From Streptomyces roseicoloratus (GTDB lineage: Bacteria > Actinomycetota > Actinomycetes > Streptomycetales > Streptomycetaceae), in NCBI RefSeq assembly GCF_004117935.1, contig NZ_SDOY01000086.1:1-64000 (forward strand): a stretch of DNA of 64,000 nt, in the 5' to 3' direction. The position numbers were made by a program, and so were the translations under genes. Of the stretch, positions 16,501 through 24,167 are shown piece by piece (the stretch's first letter is position 1; each line of letters starts with the position of its first letter). Under the pieces are notes generated by a model that was not told where the DNA came from, searched no databases, and was given only the letters and a program-made list of their open reading frames with translations.

Positions 16501-16514
16501 GCGAACGTCACCAT
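13506..16514 (-). CDS. Multidomain protein: Imm35-like + Pro-rich repeats + XOO_2897-like deaminase + SUKH-4
   Basis: 1002 residues from the ATG at 16514, with GGGGGAG overlapping the upstream stop (7-nt gap to the WHH gene). Residues ~1-85 (FAQAQERAEEWINGDVPAYL ... LPVGEVIRRYEEEY) resemble immunity protein 35. Residues ~115-690 are Pro/Ala/Gly-rich with repeated ATMLARPDQM motifs between polyproline runs. Residues ~700-770 carry a deaminase-like set: HPEW (His713, Glu715) and ESCELPGGYC (Cys742, Cys749), as in XOO_2897-type nucleotide/nucleic-acid deaminases. Residues ~800-990 (LPADFGPFFWAQP, YLVLGSDFGRAICVQYG, FVNTGLPEFVRCL) fit SUKH-4. No signal peptide or secretion domain is seen. Domain names are from memory; the toxin-plus-immunity reading is inference. 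Confidence 0.75.
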   Translation of the reverse strand: MVTFAQAQERAEEWINGDVPAYLHREVRVREFARGFVVWAEDREEAPTSDGGRQRLVIARDSGEATLWPGLPVGEVIRRYEEEYGAAVEAAPVPAQSARIDLNQTSFLLTPPEWLQEAADKIGLPPVESNASQASAEASPESASSTPVGGIPVASGSDEASVPAAAAAGAGVPGVSDVPGVSGAEAEAEASTVGSDGSDEAVAPASASAPAPASASASASDAAIDAVAAGDSASATDSVDGGAASAPAADAAPEPEPEPVPASGPVADSTSGPVSEPVSQPVSEPVSEPAPAGAPSAEASDAPWSVPSAAAAGGPVGYEPTANDGVPAQTPPSPQAPPAPSAPSSPWADANASSGGADGAVPLPATVFAPPLSGADDEDAPPPVVGADAPTALMKGGSALPATAIAPRLNLDAPHGQGGGPALPPQPSNAPHTPAAPPAPPAPGTPPPAPAAGPGAADIADAATSKATTPPPGGYVRTQLVSQLPDGSFPGLDPAPAPAGPGAPTPPGPPGPPPPPGSTPPPAVHHAATMLARPDQMGPGGPGAPGGTAGGPGVPPPPPPPGVPGGGTPAGGVAHAATMLARPDQMGPGAPGAPGTPGAPGGTAGGPGVPPPPPPPGVPGGGTPAGGIEHAATMLAQPSQMGGPAGPPPPPPPGVPAAMQAPVAPQPAAYGYPQPQPSGMPTVGPGYQAVLRYRAPDGSEQQIIRRSAPGTPHPEWQILHELRAMNVPPQQVLELHTELESCELPGGYCARMIRETWPQARITNIAPYGRDHAGRQQGMRQLLTHQGELHQVADGPARPAPVRAPLPQVQPAPPLPPDGVAQELAGAFGPGILRFDQRAVSRQGVPELVAVTLVWSGLPADFGPFFWAQPAMPVVPTLAELAAQRQVQPAADAGSYLVLGSDFGRAICVQYGTANIVAVPVEAGPGGQSVPPQFVNTGLPEFVRCLALLGRMWRLRFGLSPEQAGRWTVDFQAQLAMLDPAALASPENWWSVLLEQMWDGLL
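14588..14946 (-). repeat. Coding repeats: ATMLARPDQM blocks separated by polyproline
   Basis: Three copies of HAATMLARPDQMG (the last as HAATMLAQPSQMG) lie about 150 bp apart, near 14905-14944, 14755-14795 and 14590-14630. They are separated by near-identical GVPPPPPPPGVPGGGTPAGG linkers. The second and third units are nearly identical in DNA, indicating recent duplication. Confidence 0.85.
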
Positions 16515-16521
16515 CGCCAGC

Positions 16522-17526
16522 TCACTCCCCCACCGGGACCACGGGCACGGCACGCGCGAAGCCGCCGTCCACCATCAGGTTCGCCACCGTCTCCAGCTCC
16601 GGCGGACTGCCCGCAAGACGCTGCAGGAACTCGTCGAAATCCGCGCCGCAGGGCAGCAGCAACCGCTCCACCCGCTCGTTCACCGTCCAGCCGGCCGCGA
16701 GCTCACCGGCGTCCCGCGCGTCGTCGTACGGGCAGAACCACACCGAGCCGACCGACTCCCCGCGCACCTTCAGCGCGAGCAGACCACCCTGCACGAACGC
16801 GACGCCCAGGTAGTCCTTCGTCAGGTGGTCACGCAGACACTTGTTGACGTAGACGAGGTCGTTGACCCCCGCCTCCTCGCGCAACGTGAAGAACGGCTGG
16901 TCCACCAGGAGCCCCAGCTCCGCGTCCAGCGCCGTACCCACCGGAGCGGCACCACCCGCCGCCTTCAGGAACGAGCGGTACGCCCCCGGCAGCCGGTAGC
17001 CCAGGTCCTCCTCCACGCCCTGCACCTGCTGCTCCGACACCGACACCACACGCTTCGGCAGCCCGAAGTGCACCGGCCGGGTCTCCTGCAGCGGCCGCGT
17101 GCCGCGCTTGTACTGGTCCACGCCCGACGCCGTCGCCACCCCGCCGTGGTGCCGCAGCAGCGCCTTCACCTCGACCGGGACCAACTCAAGACGGCGCGAG
17201 TGCGCCACGTGGTGCCACGTCCAGCCGTGCGGCGTCGCCACCGCCGGGATCGTGTCCCACAGCTCGTGCCCCGTCGCCGCGAGCGCCGCGTTCGCCGACA
17301 CGTAGTCCGTCAGACGCAGCTCGTCGACGCCGAAACCCTCCGGCGGATCGGCGATCTCCGCCGCCGCGCGCGCGTACGGAGAGAAATCCGGGTAGCCGCG
17401 CTCGTCCACCCGTACCCCTCGCGGGTGACGGGAGGCCCGGACCGGGTCCGGGAAGTGCACGACCTGCCCGGCGTACGCCGCGTTCGGCGGCGGCGCGGTG
17501 TCCTGGCCGAGCCGACCTGTCGTCAT
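16522..17526 (-). CDS. WHH-type HNH nuclease domain fused to a SUKH (SMI1/KNR4) domain
   Basis: 334 residues, ATG at 17526 with GGGGG upstream. Residues ~40-130 read GYPDFSPYA ... VSANAALAATG ... PHGWTWHHVAHSRRLELVP ... LRHHGG. This is the pattern of WHH-class HNH/endonuclease VII toxins (Trp104-His105-His106, His126/127). From ~170, VQGVEEDLGYRLPGAYRSFL ... FFTLREE ... LLALKVRGESVGSVWFCPYDD is a SUKH-1/SMI1-KNR4 immunity fold. A nuclease and its likely neutraliser in one chain suggest self-inhibition or a domesticated pair. It is the first gene of a minus-strand operon with the deaminase/SUKH-4 gene and has a structured leader at 17559-17623. Confidence 0.8.
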   Translation of the reverse strand: MTTGRLGQDTAPPPNAAYAGQVVHFPDPVRASRHPRGVRVDERGYPDFSPYARAAAEIADPPEGFGVDELRLTDYVSANAALAATGHELWDTIPAVATPHGWTWHHVAHSRRLELVPVEVKALLRHHGGVATASGVDQYKRGTRPLQETRPVHFGLPKRVVSVSEQQVQGVEEDLGYRLPGAYRSFLKAAGGAAPVGTALDAELGLLVDQPFFTLREEAGVNDLVYVNKCLRDHLTKDYLGVAFVQGGLLALKVRGESVGSVWFCPYDDARDAGELAAGWTVNERVERLLLPCGADFDEFLQRLAGSPPELETVANLMVDGGFARAVPVVPVGE

Positions 17527-17558
17527 GGCGGTTGCCCCCTGAGTGGCTGTGGCTGCCA

Positions 17559-17623
17559 GGCCGTTTCCTCTGGATCTCGCCCGGGTCCGCGGCCTATCCG
17601 ACCCGGATCCGAAAGAAACGGCC
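17559..17623 (-). promoter_or_regulatory. Extended hairpin in the leader of the WHH-SUKH operon
   Basis: Nested complementary arms: GGCCGTTTC/GAAACGGCC (17559-17567 with 17615-17623), then GGATC/GATCC, then CGGGTC/GACCCG, about 20 pairs around a loop rich in G and C. It lies 33 nt upstream of the ATG at 17526, inside any 5' leader. It could act as an attenuator, a protein-binding leader or an operator. The 351-bp gap to the divergent gene at 17878 also holds TGTCACGACGGCATGACAG, an inverted repeat near 17733-17752; no further gene is seen. Confidence 0.55.
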
Positions 17624-17877
17624 TAGGGCCTGACTGCTTCTGTTTCCCTGGCTGGTCCGCACAGCCTAAGCGCTGCCCGGAACTCCCGGCCCGGCCCGCC
17701 CCGAGCCCGCCACCTGCACCGCCTCCATCGTGACCAACTGTCACGACGGCATGACAGCACCGCCATGATTCCGACACACCGAAAGCATGTTTCCGCGCCC
17801 CAGCTTCCCCATCGGGCAGCGAGTTTGGCAGGCTGTTCACGCAACTCGGGGGATTGCAGGAGGGGAAGACCAGCACC

Positions 17878-18399
17878 ATGCACGCAAGCGCCACACCAGC
17901 ACCAACGCCCACGCAGGGTGACCCACGCCTCAGCTGGGGCCACGACGCCGACACCCACCGGGCCCCCTTACTGCGTCACCGCCGCGACGGAATCCTGCCC
18001 ACCGTCGGCGCGGCCCTCTCCGTCCGCGGCGAAACCCTCACCTGCACCGCCGCCCGCGGCGACCTCCCGCCCACCCTCCACCCGCTCGTCCAGGACTTCC
18101 TCGACACCCTCACCAGCGGACAGCGCGAACGGTTCACCGGCCGCTGCCCCGAGGCGATCCTGCTGTCCCGGCACCTCAGCGCCGCCGAGAACAACCGCTC
18201 CAAGCGCGCCCAGCGCAAGCCGCTCACCCACAGCGAGGCCCGCCGCTCCCTCAAGCACGCCAAGCTCACGGCACGCCGCATCCGCGAGGACGGCGACCCG
18301 CTGCACGGCAGCTACGCCGCACCCTGCCGCTCCTGTACGGCGATGCTGGCCCACTTCGGAGTCCGAACGGTCGACCCGACCACCACCCAGAACAGCTGA
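17878..18399 (+). CDS. YwqJ-like deaminase-family protein
   Basis: 173 residues from the ATG at 17878 (AGGAGGGG 12-19 nt upstream; an in-frame TTG at 17854 is an alternative). The fold signature is GRCPEAILLSRHL (Cys90-Pro-Glu92) followed by HGSYAAPCRSCTAML (Cys150, Cys153), the CxE/CxxC zinc and catalytic set of YwqJ-type toxin deaminases. No secretion signal. The SUKH-3 gene follows 9 nt later, matching the toxin-immunity pairing described for these families. Activity on RNA, DNA or free nucleotides cannot be told from sequence. Confidence 0.75.
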   Translation: MHASATPAPTPTQGDPRLSWGHDADTHRAPLLRHRRDGILPTVGAALSVRGETLTCTAARGDLPPTLHPLVQDFLDTLTSGQRERFTGRCPEAILLSRHLSAAENNRSKRAQRKPLTHSEARRSLKHAKLTARRIREDGDPLHGSYAAPCRSCTAMLAHFGVRTVDPTTTQNS

Positions 18400-18408
18400 C
18401 CGACACCC

Positions 18409-18909
18409 ATGCCCGATCTGAACAGCACCCGCTTCCCGGTCAACGTCGACGCCGCACTGCGCGACGCCGGCTGGCAGCCCGGCCGCTGGGACATCAAGCT
18501 CGCCGAGGAATGGGCCGACGCCCTGCGCGGCCACGTCTCCGCCGGCGGCCACCGGCACAGCGTCTTCCCCGCCGTCGTCGAGGCCTGGGCCGAATTCGGC
18601 GGGCTGCGCGTCACCGCACCCGGCCACGGCCGGCAGATAGCCCCCGCGACCGTCCGCTTCGACCCCCTCGCCGGCCTCCACCTGGCCCGCACCCTCGGCG
18701 ACCTCGGCCGCGCCCTCGACACCGAGCTGGCCCCCCTGGGCGAGGAGGGCGAGGACGACGGACAGCGGGCGGTCCTCGCGATGGACGCCGAGGGCAGGGT
18801 GTACAGCATCGACCACACCGGCGACTGGTACCTCGGCCGCGACATCGACACGGCCCTCGCCACCCTGATCACCGGCACCCAACCCACCCGCCTGGTGGCA
18901 GGCCCGTAA
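18409..18909 (+). CDS. SUKH-3 family immunity protein
   Basis: 166 residues; FPVNVDAALRDAGWQPGRWD, EEWADALRG, FPAVVEAWAEFGGLRV and VYSIDHTGDWYLGRDIDTAL match SUKH-3. It is probably the neutralising partner of the deaminase encoded 9 nt upstream. No ribosome-binding site is obvious before the ATG at 18409, so translational coupling is plausible. Confidence 0.85.
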   Translation: MPDLNSTRFPVNVDAALRDAGWQPGRWDIKLAEEWADALRGHVSAGGHRHSVFPAVVEAWAEFGGLRVTAPGHGRQIAPATVRFDPLAGLHLARTLGDLGRALDTELAPLGEEGEDDGQRAVLAMDAEGRVYSIDHTGDWYLGRDIDTALATLITGTQPTRLVAGP

Positions 18910-18996
18910 GACCGGAACACCCCGCCCACCCAGGAGACCCGGCGGCAGGCCCGTAGGACCGGGACCCCGCAGGACCGGAACCACCCGGCCGGACGC

Positions 18997-20397
18997 TCAG
19001 GAGGCCGCCGCCGCGGCCTCCCGCACCGGCAGGACCGCACTCACCCGGAAGCCACCCGCCTCCGTCGGACCCGACACGAAGACACCGCCCAGACGGGTCA
19101 CCCGCTCCCGCATCCCGACCAGGCCGTTGCCACCGCTCGGCAGATCCGCGTCGGCAACCGTCGCGTCCGACGGACCGTTCTCCACCTGCATCGCGACCTC
19201 CGCCTCCCGATGCGCGAGACGGACGACGACCCTGGCACCCGCCGCATGCTTGTGGACGTTCGTCAACGCCTCCTGCACCACCCGGTACGCCGTCTGCTCC
19301 ACCTCGGCCCCGTACGGCCGGGCCTCACCCGTCACCAGCAGCTCCACGACCGCACCCGCCTGACGCGACTGCTCGACCAACGCCTCCAGGGCATCCAGAC
19401 AAGGCCCGTCACCACCGGCCCCGCCCTGACGACCCCCGTCCCCGCCGTCCCCACCCTCCGCAGCCGCCTCCGCAGCCGCCGCGGCCGCCCGACCCACCGC
19501 CGCCAGCGGCACCACCGAGGCCGGCCCGGCCACCGGAACCACCGCGGGAACCTCCTCCCGGAGCACACCCAACATCTCCCGCAGCTCCGACAGGGCCTGC
19601 CGGCCCATGTCCCCCACCAGCGCCGCGTTCTTCACCGCCTTCTGCGGATCCTTCAACGCCACCGCCTGCAACGCCGCCGCATGCACCACCATCAACGACA
19701 CCCGGTGCGCCACCACGTCATGCATCTCCCGCGCGATCCGCCGGCGCTCCTCCTGCCGCGCCCACTGCGCCCGCTGCTCCGCCCGGTCCGCAAGAAGGGA
19801 GAGCTCCTGCTCCAGACTGTCGGCGCGCTCCCGCAACGACTCCATGAGCCGCCGCCGGGCCCCTATGTAAAGACCGAAAAGCACCGGCGGCGCGTTGAAC
19901 CCGAGCGTCATGAACAACGACACGACCGGCACGTACCAGCCACTCGGATCGAAGTCCTGCTGGTCCACGTCGGCCTGCGCGACATCCTGGCGCAGCCGCA
20001 CCATGGTCACGATGTACACGGCCACCGTCGACATACCGGCCAAACCGGCGGTGAAACGACGGGGCACCTCGGACGCGGCCAGCGAATAGAGACCGACGAT
20101 CCCCATAAGGAAGCCCATCTCGGCCGGCGTCACGGCGATCGAGACGAGCACCACGGTGATGGGCCACTTCCGCCGCACCAACAGCACGGACCCCACGACC
20201 AGCCCGAACAGCACGCCCACCGGCACAGGCAACGACGCCTCCTGCGCGAACCCGACCCCTTCGAGCCCGCACTCCAGCGCCGACACCACGGCCAGCGAGA
20301 CATCCAGCACGACACCGCGCCGTCTCCCCCACCACCACCAGCTCCGCCCGGCACTCCCCGCGCCCACTGCGCCCCGGTCCGCCCCCGTTGTGGTCAT
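18997..20397 (-). CDS. NarL-family sensor histidine kinase without adjacent response regulator
   Basis: 466 residues from the ATG at 20397 (GGGAGG just upstream). About five membrane spans in the first 200 residues, then the HisKA_3 dimerisation helix with H-box REMHDVVAHRVSLMVVHA (RRIAREMHD) and a HATPase_c domain (EQTAYRVVQEALTNVHKHA, GGNGLVGMRERV). A Gly/Ala-rich insert (AAAAAEAAAEGGDGG) lies between helix and ATPase. Phosphorylates a NarL-type regulator, but none lies beside it; regulators at 33911 and 38249 are candidates only by family. Confidence 0.92.
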   Translation of the reverse strand: MTTTGADRGAVGAGSAGRSWWWWGRRRGVVLDVSLAVVSALECGLEGVGFAQEASLPVPVGVLFGLVVGSVLLVRRKWPITVVLVSIAVTPAEMGFLMGIVGLYSLAASEVPRRFTAGLAGMSTVAVYIVTMVRLRQDVAQADVDQQDFDPSGWYVPVVSLFMTLGFNAPPVLFGLYIGARRRLMESLRERADSLEQELSLLADRAEQRAQWARQEERRRIAREMHDVVAHRVSLMVVHAAALQAVALKDPQKAVKNAALVGDMGRQALSELREMLGVLREEVPAVVPVAGPASVVPLAAVGRAAAAAAEAAAEGGDGGDGGRQGGAGGDGPCLDALEALVEQSRQAGAVVELLVTGEARPYGAEVEQTAYRVVQEALTNVHKHAAGARVVVRLAHREAEVAMQVENGPSDATVADADLPSGGNGLVGMRERVTRLGGVFVSGPTEAGGFRVSAVLPVREAAAAAS

Positions 20398-20550
20398 GCC
20401 TCCCACCCTACGATCGAGGGCCACCCATTTTCCCGCCTCCCACCGCCCCGGGAGCGCCGCCCGTCAACACGAGTGGACACCAGTCCCTCGAACAGTTGAA
20501 TCGGCATCATTTTCGACCCGGACGTCCGCATTCCGGACGACGCTCGTCCC

Positions 20551-21416
20551 ATGACATCCGAAACCAGTCGCTATGCCGACTTCGAGGGCCTCCGCCGCCA
20601 GGCCGTCGCTTTGCGGCGCGAAGGCCTCAGCCTCCGCCAGATCCGCAACCGCCTGCAGGTCTACAACAACGATCTCCTCCACCGCCTGGTCAAGGGCGAG
20701 CCCCCACCGGACTGGACCCGCCGGCCCCGCGCCAAGGACGAGCTCCGCGCCCGCGCCCGCGAGCTGCGCCTCCAAGGGATGACCTACGACCAGATCCAGG
20801 TCGAACTCGGCTGCTCGAAGAGCTCGATCTCACTGTGGGTACGGGACCTTCCGAAGCCGGAGCGCCGCGACCCGGCCGAGCAGGCGAGGATCTCGCCAAT
20901 CGACAGCGCTGGGAGCACGAGCTGGCGGTCCGCGACGCGAAGCGCCAGGAGACCAAGAGGACGGCCGCCCTGGAGATCGGCTCACTGAGCGAGCGCGAGC
21001 TCCTGCTGGTCGGCACCGCCCTCTACTGGGCGGAGGGAGCCAAGGACAAGCCGTACGCCCGCCGGGAGAACGTCCAGTTCGTGAACAGTGACCCGGGTGT
21101 CATCCGGCTGTACCTGGCCTGGCTGCGCCTGCTGAAGGTCGAACCCGGGCGATTGGCCTTCCGCGTCATGATCCACACGAGCGCCGACGCCGAGGGGGCG
21201 AAGCGGTACTGGGCCGACCTGATCGGCGTCGACCCGAGCTCCTTCCAGAAGACCACGATCAAGAAGCACAACCCGAAGACCGTGCGGAAGAACGTCGGCC
21301 CCGACTATCGGGGGTGTCTCGTCATCCGCGTCCTGCAAGGTGCGGAGTTGTACCGTCGCATTGAAGGCTGGTGGTGCGGCATAGTAGGTGCCGTCGACTC
21401 GATCAACAGGGCATGA
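20551..21416 (+). pseudogene. HTH/LAGLIDADG-like protein gene broken by a one-base frameshift
   Basis: The 5' part (ATG 20551) encodes two HTH segments: GLRRQAVALRREGLSLRQIR and LQGMTYDQIQVELGCSKSSI, then SLWVRDLPKPERRDPAEQAR. Homology continues one base out of frame as NRQRWEHELAVRDAKRQETK, then LVGTALYWAEGAKDKPYARR and NVGPDYRGCLVIRVLQGAEL, an endonuclease-like domain. Adding one base in TCTCGCC (about 20891-20897) joins both halves as ARISANRQRWEHEL with no other defect. It is a recent pseudogene, a sequencing error or a frameshift site. The stop at 21416 is 24 bp before tRNA-Gln. Confidence 0.85.
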
Positions 21417-21440
21417 TGTCCGATTTAGTCGACTTCGCTA

Positions 21441-21512
21441 TCCCCTGTGGTGTAATCGGCAGCACTGGGACCTTTGGAGTCCTATGTCCGGGTTCGAGTC
21501 CTGGCAGGGGAG
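21441..21512 (+). tRNA. tRNA-Gln (anticodon UUG)
   Basis: Acceptor arms TCCCCTG and CAGGGGA pair. Anticodon stem GGGAC/GTCCT holds loop CTTTGGA with anticodon TTG, and the T-arm is CCGGGTTCGAGTCCTGG. CCA is encoded at 21513-21515. 72 nt plus CCA. Confidence 0.97.
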
Positions 21513-21523
21513 CCAGTTGCCCG

Positions 21524-21552
21524 CGGGTCCCGACCTTCCAGGTCGGGACCCG
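21524..21552 (+). terminator. Terminator after tRNA-Gln
   Basis: A 13-bp perfect stem (CGGGTCCCGACCT with its complement) around loop TCC, 9 bp after the encoded CCA. Confidence 0.85.
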
Positions 21553-21623
21553 TGCTCGTTCCCCGCCCGTAACCCCCCGGTATCCTTCGGAAGTCCACCA
21601 CCCGAAAGCCGAAGGGCATTCCC

Positions 21624-23072
21624 GTGAGCGCCAACCGCCCGGCAGCCGTCGTCGTCCTCGCAGCGGGTGAGGGCACCCGCATGAAGTCGAAGACCCCCAA
21701 GGTCCTCCACGAGATCGCCGGGCGTTCGCTCGTCGGGCATGTCGTGTCCGCCGCCCGTGAGCTGGAGCCCGAGGACCTGGTCGTGGTCGTGGGGCATGCG
21801 CGGGAGCTGGTGAAGGGGCATCTGGACGAGCACTACGCGGGGACGCGGACGGCCGTGCAGGAGGAGCAGAACGGCACCGGGCACGCCGTGCGGACGGCGC
21901 TCGGTGAGCTCGGGCGGGCGCCGGAGGGGACCGTCGTCGTGGTGTGCGGCGACACGCCGCTGCTGTCCGGCGAGACGCTGAGGGCGCTGGCGGCGACGCA
22001 TGCGGCCGACGGGAACGCCGTGACCGTGCTGACCGCCGAGGTGCCGGACGCGACCGGCTACGGGCGGATCGTGCGCGACGAGGCCACCGGCGCGGTGACC
22101 GCGATCGTGGAGCACAAGGACGCCTCGGACGCCCAGCGGGCGATCCGGGAGATCAACTCCGGTGTGTTCGCGTTCGACGGCGCGCTGCTCGCGGACGCGC
22201 TGGGCAAGGTGCGGACGGACAACAGCCAGGGCGAGGAGTACCTCACCGACGTGTTGTCGATCCTGCGCGAGGCGGGGCACCGGGTGGGTGCGTCGGTGGC
22301 GGTGGACCACCGGGAGATCCTGGGGATCAACAACCGGGTGCAGCTCGCCGAGGCCCGTGTGCTGCTCAACCGGCGTCTGCTGGAGCGGGCGATGCTGGCC
22401 GGTGTGACAGTGGTGGATCCGGCGTCGACGTTCGTGGACGTGACGGTGACGTTCGAGGCGGACGCGACGGTGCTGCCGAACACGATGCTGCTGGGCGCGT
22501 CGCATGTGGCGGAGGATGCCGTGGTGGGGCCGAACACGCGGCTCAGGGACACCACGGTGGGCCGTGGCGCCCGGGTGGACAACACGGTGGCGGATTCGGC
22601 CGTGGTGGGCGAGGGCGCGTCGGTGGGCCCGTATGCGTATCTGCGTCCGAAGACGGTTCTGGGTGCGAAGGCCAAGGCGGGTACGTACGTCGAGATGAAG
22701 GCCGCCGTCATCGGTGAGGGGACGAAGGTCCCCCATTTGTCGTATGTCGGCGACGCGACGATCGGCGAGTACACCAACATCGGTGCGGCGAGCGTCTTCG
22801 TGAACTACGACGGCGAGGCGAAGCACCACACGACGATCGGTTCGCACTGCAAGACGGGCTCGGACAACATGTTTGTGGCTCCCGTCACGGTCGGGGACGG
22901 CGCGTACACCGCTGCCGGGTCCGTCATCACCAAGGATGTGCCGGCCGGCGCGCTGGCCGTCGCCCGTGGCCAGCAGCGGAATATCGAGGGCTGGGTGGCC
23001 CGTAAGCGTCCGGGGAGCGCGGCCGCGCAGGCCGCCTCCGCCGCTATGGAGAAGTCCGCAGGCGAAAGCTGA
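21624..23072 (+). CDS. glmU: Bifunctional GlmU: N-acetylglucosamine-1-P uridyltransferase / glucosamine-1-P acetyltransferase
   Basis: 482 residues, GTG start at 21624. The N-terminal nucleotidyltransferase carries VVVLAAGEGTRMKSKTPKVL and QEEQNGTGHAV. The C-terminal left-handed beta-helix of hexapeptide repeats starts near residue 270 and contains the acetyltransferase residues (AYLRPKTVLG, GEGTKVPHLSYVGDATIG, NYDG). It makes UDP-GlcNAc for peptidoglycan in the cytoplasm. prs follows 120 bp downstream on the same strand, the usual actinobacterial order. Confidence 0.98.
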   Translation: MSANRPAAVVVLAAGEGTRMKSKTPKVLHEIAGRSLVGHVVSAARELEPEDLVVVVGHARELVKGHLDEHYAGTRTAVQEEQNGTGHAVRTALGELGRAPEGTVVVVCGDTPLLSGETLRALAATHAADGNAVTVLTAEVPDATGYGRIVRDEATGAVTAIVEHKDASDAQRAIREINSGVFAFDGALLADALGKVRTDNSQGEEYLTDVLSILREAGHRVGASVAVDHREILGINNRVQLAEARVLLNRRLLERAMLAGVTVVDPASTFVDVTVTFEADATVLPNTMLLGASHVAEDAVVGPNTRLRDTTVGRGARVDNTVADSAVVGEGASVGPYAYLRPKTVLGAKAKAGTYVEMKAAVIGEGTKVPHLSYVGDATIGEYTNIGAASVFVNYDGEAKHHTTIGSHCKTGSDNMFVAPVTVGDGAYTAAGSVITKDVPAGALAVARGQQRNIEGWVARKRPGSAAAQAASAAMEKSAGES

Positions 23073-23192
23073 CCGGAAACAGGTACGTCGAACTCGGCGT
23101 ACCGTGATACGTGCACACAATTTCGGCTGGCTCGCACACGCGCACGGGAGCGCGGGGATTCGCGGCCAGAGACCCGTCGAGGAGACAGTGCT

Positions 23193-24167
23193 GTGACCGG
23201 GATCAAGACGACCGGCGAGAAGAAGCTGATGCTCTTCTCCGGCCGCGCCCACCCCGAGCTGGCCGAGGAGGTCGCACACCAGCTGGGTGTCGGCATCGTG
23301 CCGACCAAGGCGTTCGACTTCGCCAATGGCGAGATCTATGTCCGCTTCCAGGAGTCCGCGCGCGGCGCGGACTGCTTCCTGATCCAGAGCCACACGGCTC
23401 CGATCAACAAGTGGATCATGGAGCAGCTGATCATGATCGATGCGCTGAAGCGGGCCTCGGCCCGGAGCATCACCGTGATCATCCCGTCGTACGGCTATGC
23501 CCGTCAGGACAAGAAGCACCGTGGTCGTGAGCCGATCTCGGCCCGTCTGGTCGCCGATCTGCTGAAGACGGCGGGTGCGGACCGGATCCTGACCGTGGAC
23601 CTGCACACGGACCAGATCCAGGGCTTCTTCGACGGTCCGGTGGACCACCTGTCGGCGCTGCCGGTTCTGGCGGACTACGTGGGCGCGAAGGTCGACCGCA
23701 CGAAGCTGACGATCGTGTCGCCGGACGCGGGCCGCGTGCGGGTGGCGGACCGTTGGTGCGACCGTCTGGACGCGCCGCTGGCGATCGTGCACAAGCGCCG
23801 TGACAAGGACGTCGCCAACCAGGTGACGGTGCACGAGGTCGTCGGTGATGTGAAGGGCCGTGTGTGTGTCCTGGTGGACGACATGGTCGACACGGCGGGC
23901 ACGATCTGTGCGGCGGCGGACGCGCTGTTCGCGCACGGTGCGGAGGACGTCATCGTGACGGCGACGCACGGCATCCTGTCCGGTCCGGCCGCGGACCGGC
24001 TGAAGAACTCGAAGGTGAGCGAGTTCGTGTTCACGGACACGCTGCCGGACCCGAGCTCGCTGGAGCTCGACAAGATCACGGTGCTGTCGATCGCGCCGAC
24101 GATCGCGCGTGCGGTGCGTGAGGTGTTCGAGGACGGTTCGGTGACGAGCCTGTTCGAGGAGCACTGA
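23193..24167 (+). CDS. prs: Ribose-phosphate pyrophosphokinase
   Basis: 324 residues from the GTG at 23193 with GAGGAG upstream. Class I PRPP synthetase: NGEIYVRF, YGYARQDKKHRGREPISARL (catalytic flexible loop), TVDLHTDQIQGFF and the PRPP-binding VLVDDMVDTAGT. It supplies PRPP for nucleotides, His and Trp. The 3' end, including the stop, is duplicated three times downstream (24153-24216). Confidence 0.98.
   Translation: MTGIKTTGEKKLMLFSGRAHPELAEEVAHQLGVGIVPTKAFDFANGEIYVRFQESARGADCFLIQSHTAPINKWIMEQLIMIDALKRASARSITVIIPSYGYARQDKKHRGREPISARLVADLLKTAGADRILTVDLHTDQIQGFFDGPVDHLSALPVLADYVGAKVDRTKLTIVSPDAGRVRVADRWCDRLDAPLAIVHKRRDKDVANQVTVHEVVGDVKGRVCVLVDDMVDTAGTICAAADALFAHGAEDVIVTATHGILSGPAADRLKNSKVSEFVFTDTLPDPSSLELDKITVLSIAPTIARAVREVFEDGSVTSLFEEH

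Noticed and set aside
14145-16847. 900-codon plus-strand frame over the deaminase/SUKH-4 gene
   Set aside because: Arg/His-rich antisense shadow of the Pro-rich coding region; no start signal and no motif.
13506-18909. Classical secreted polymorphic toxin (RHS/CDI/WXG) locus
   Set aside because: No signal peptide, RHS repeats, WXG/LXG domain or secretion genes; domains match toxin and immunity folds but delivery is missing.
20388-21416. A single intact 342-codon gene here
   Set aside because: The first ~170 codons of that frame are an out-of-frame reading of the HTH region; the true N-terminus lies in the other frame from 20551.
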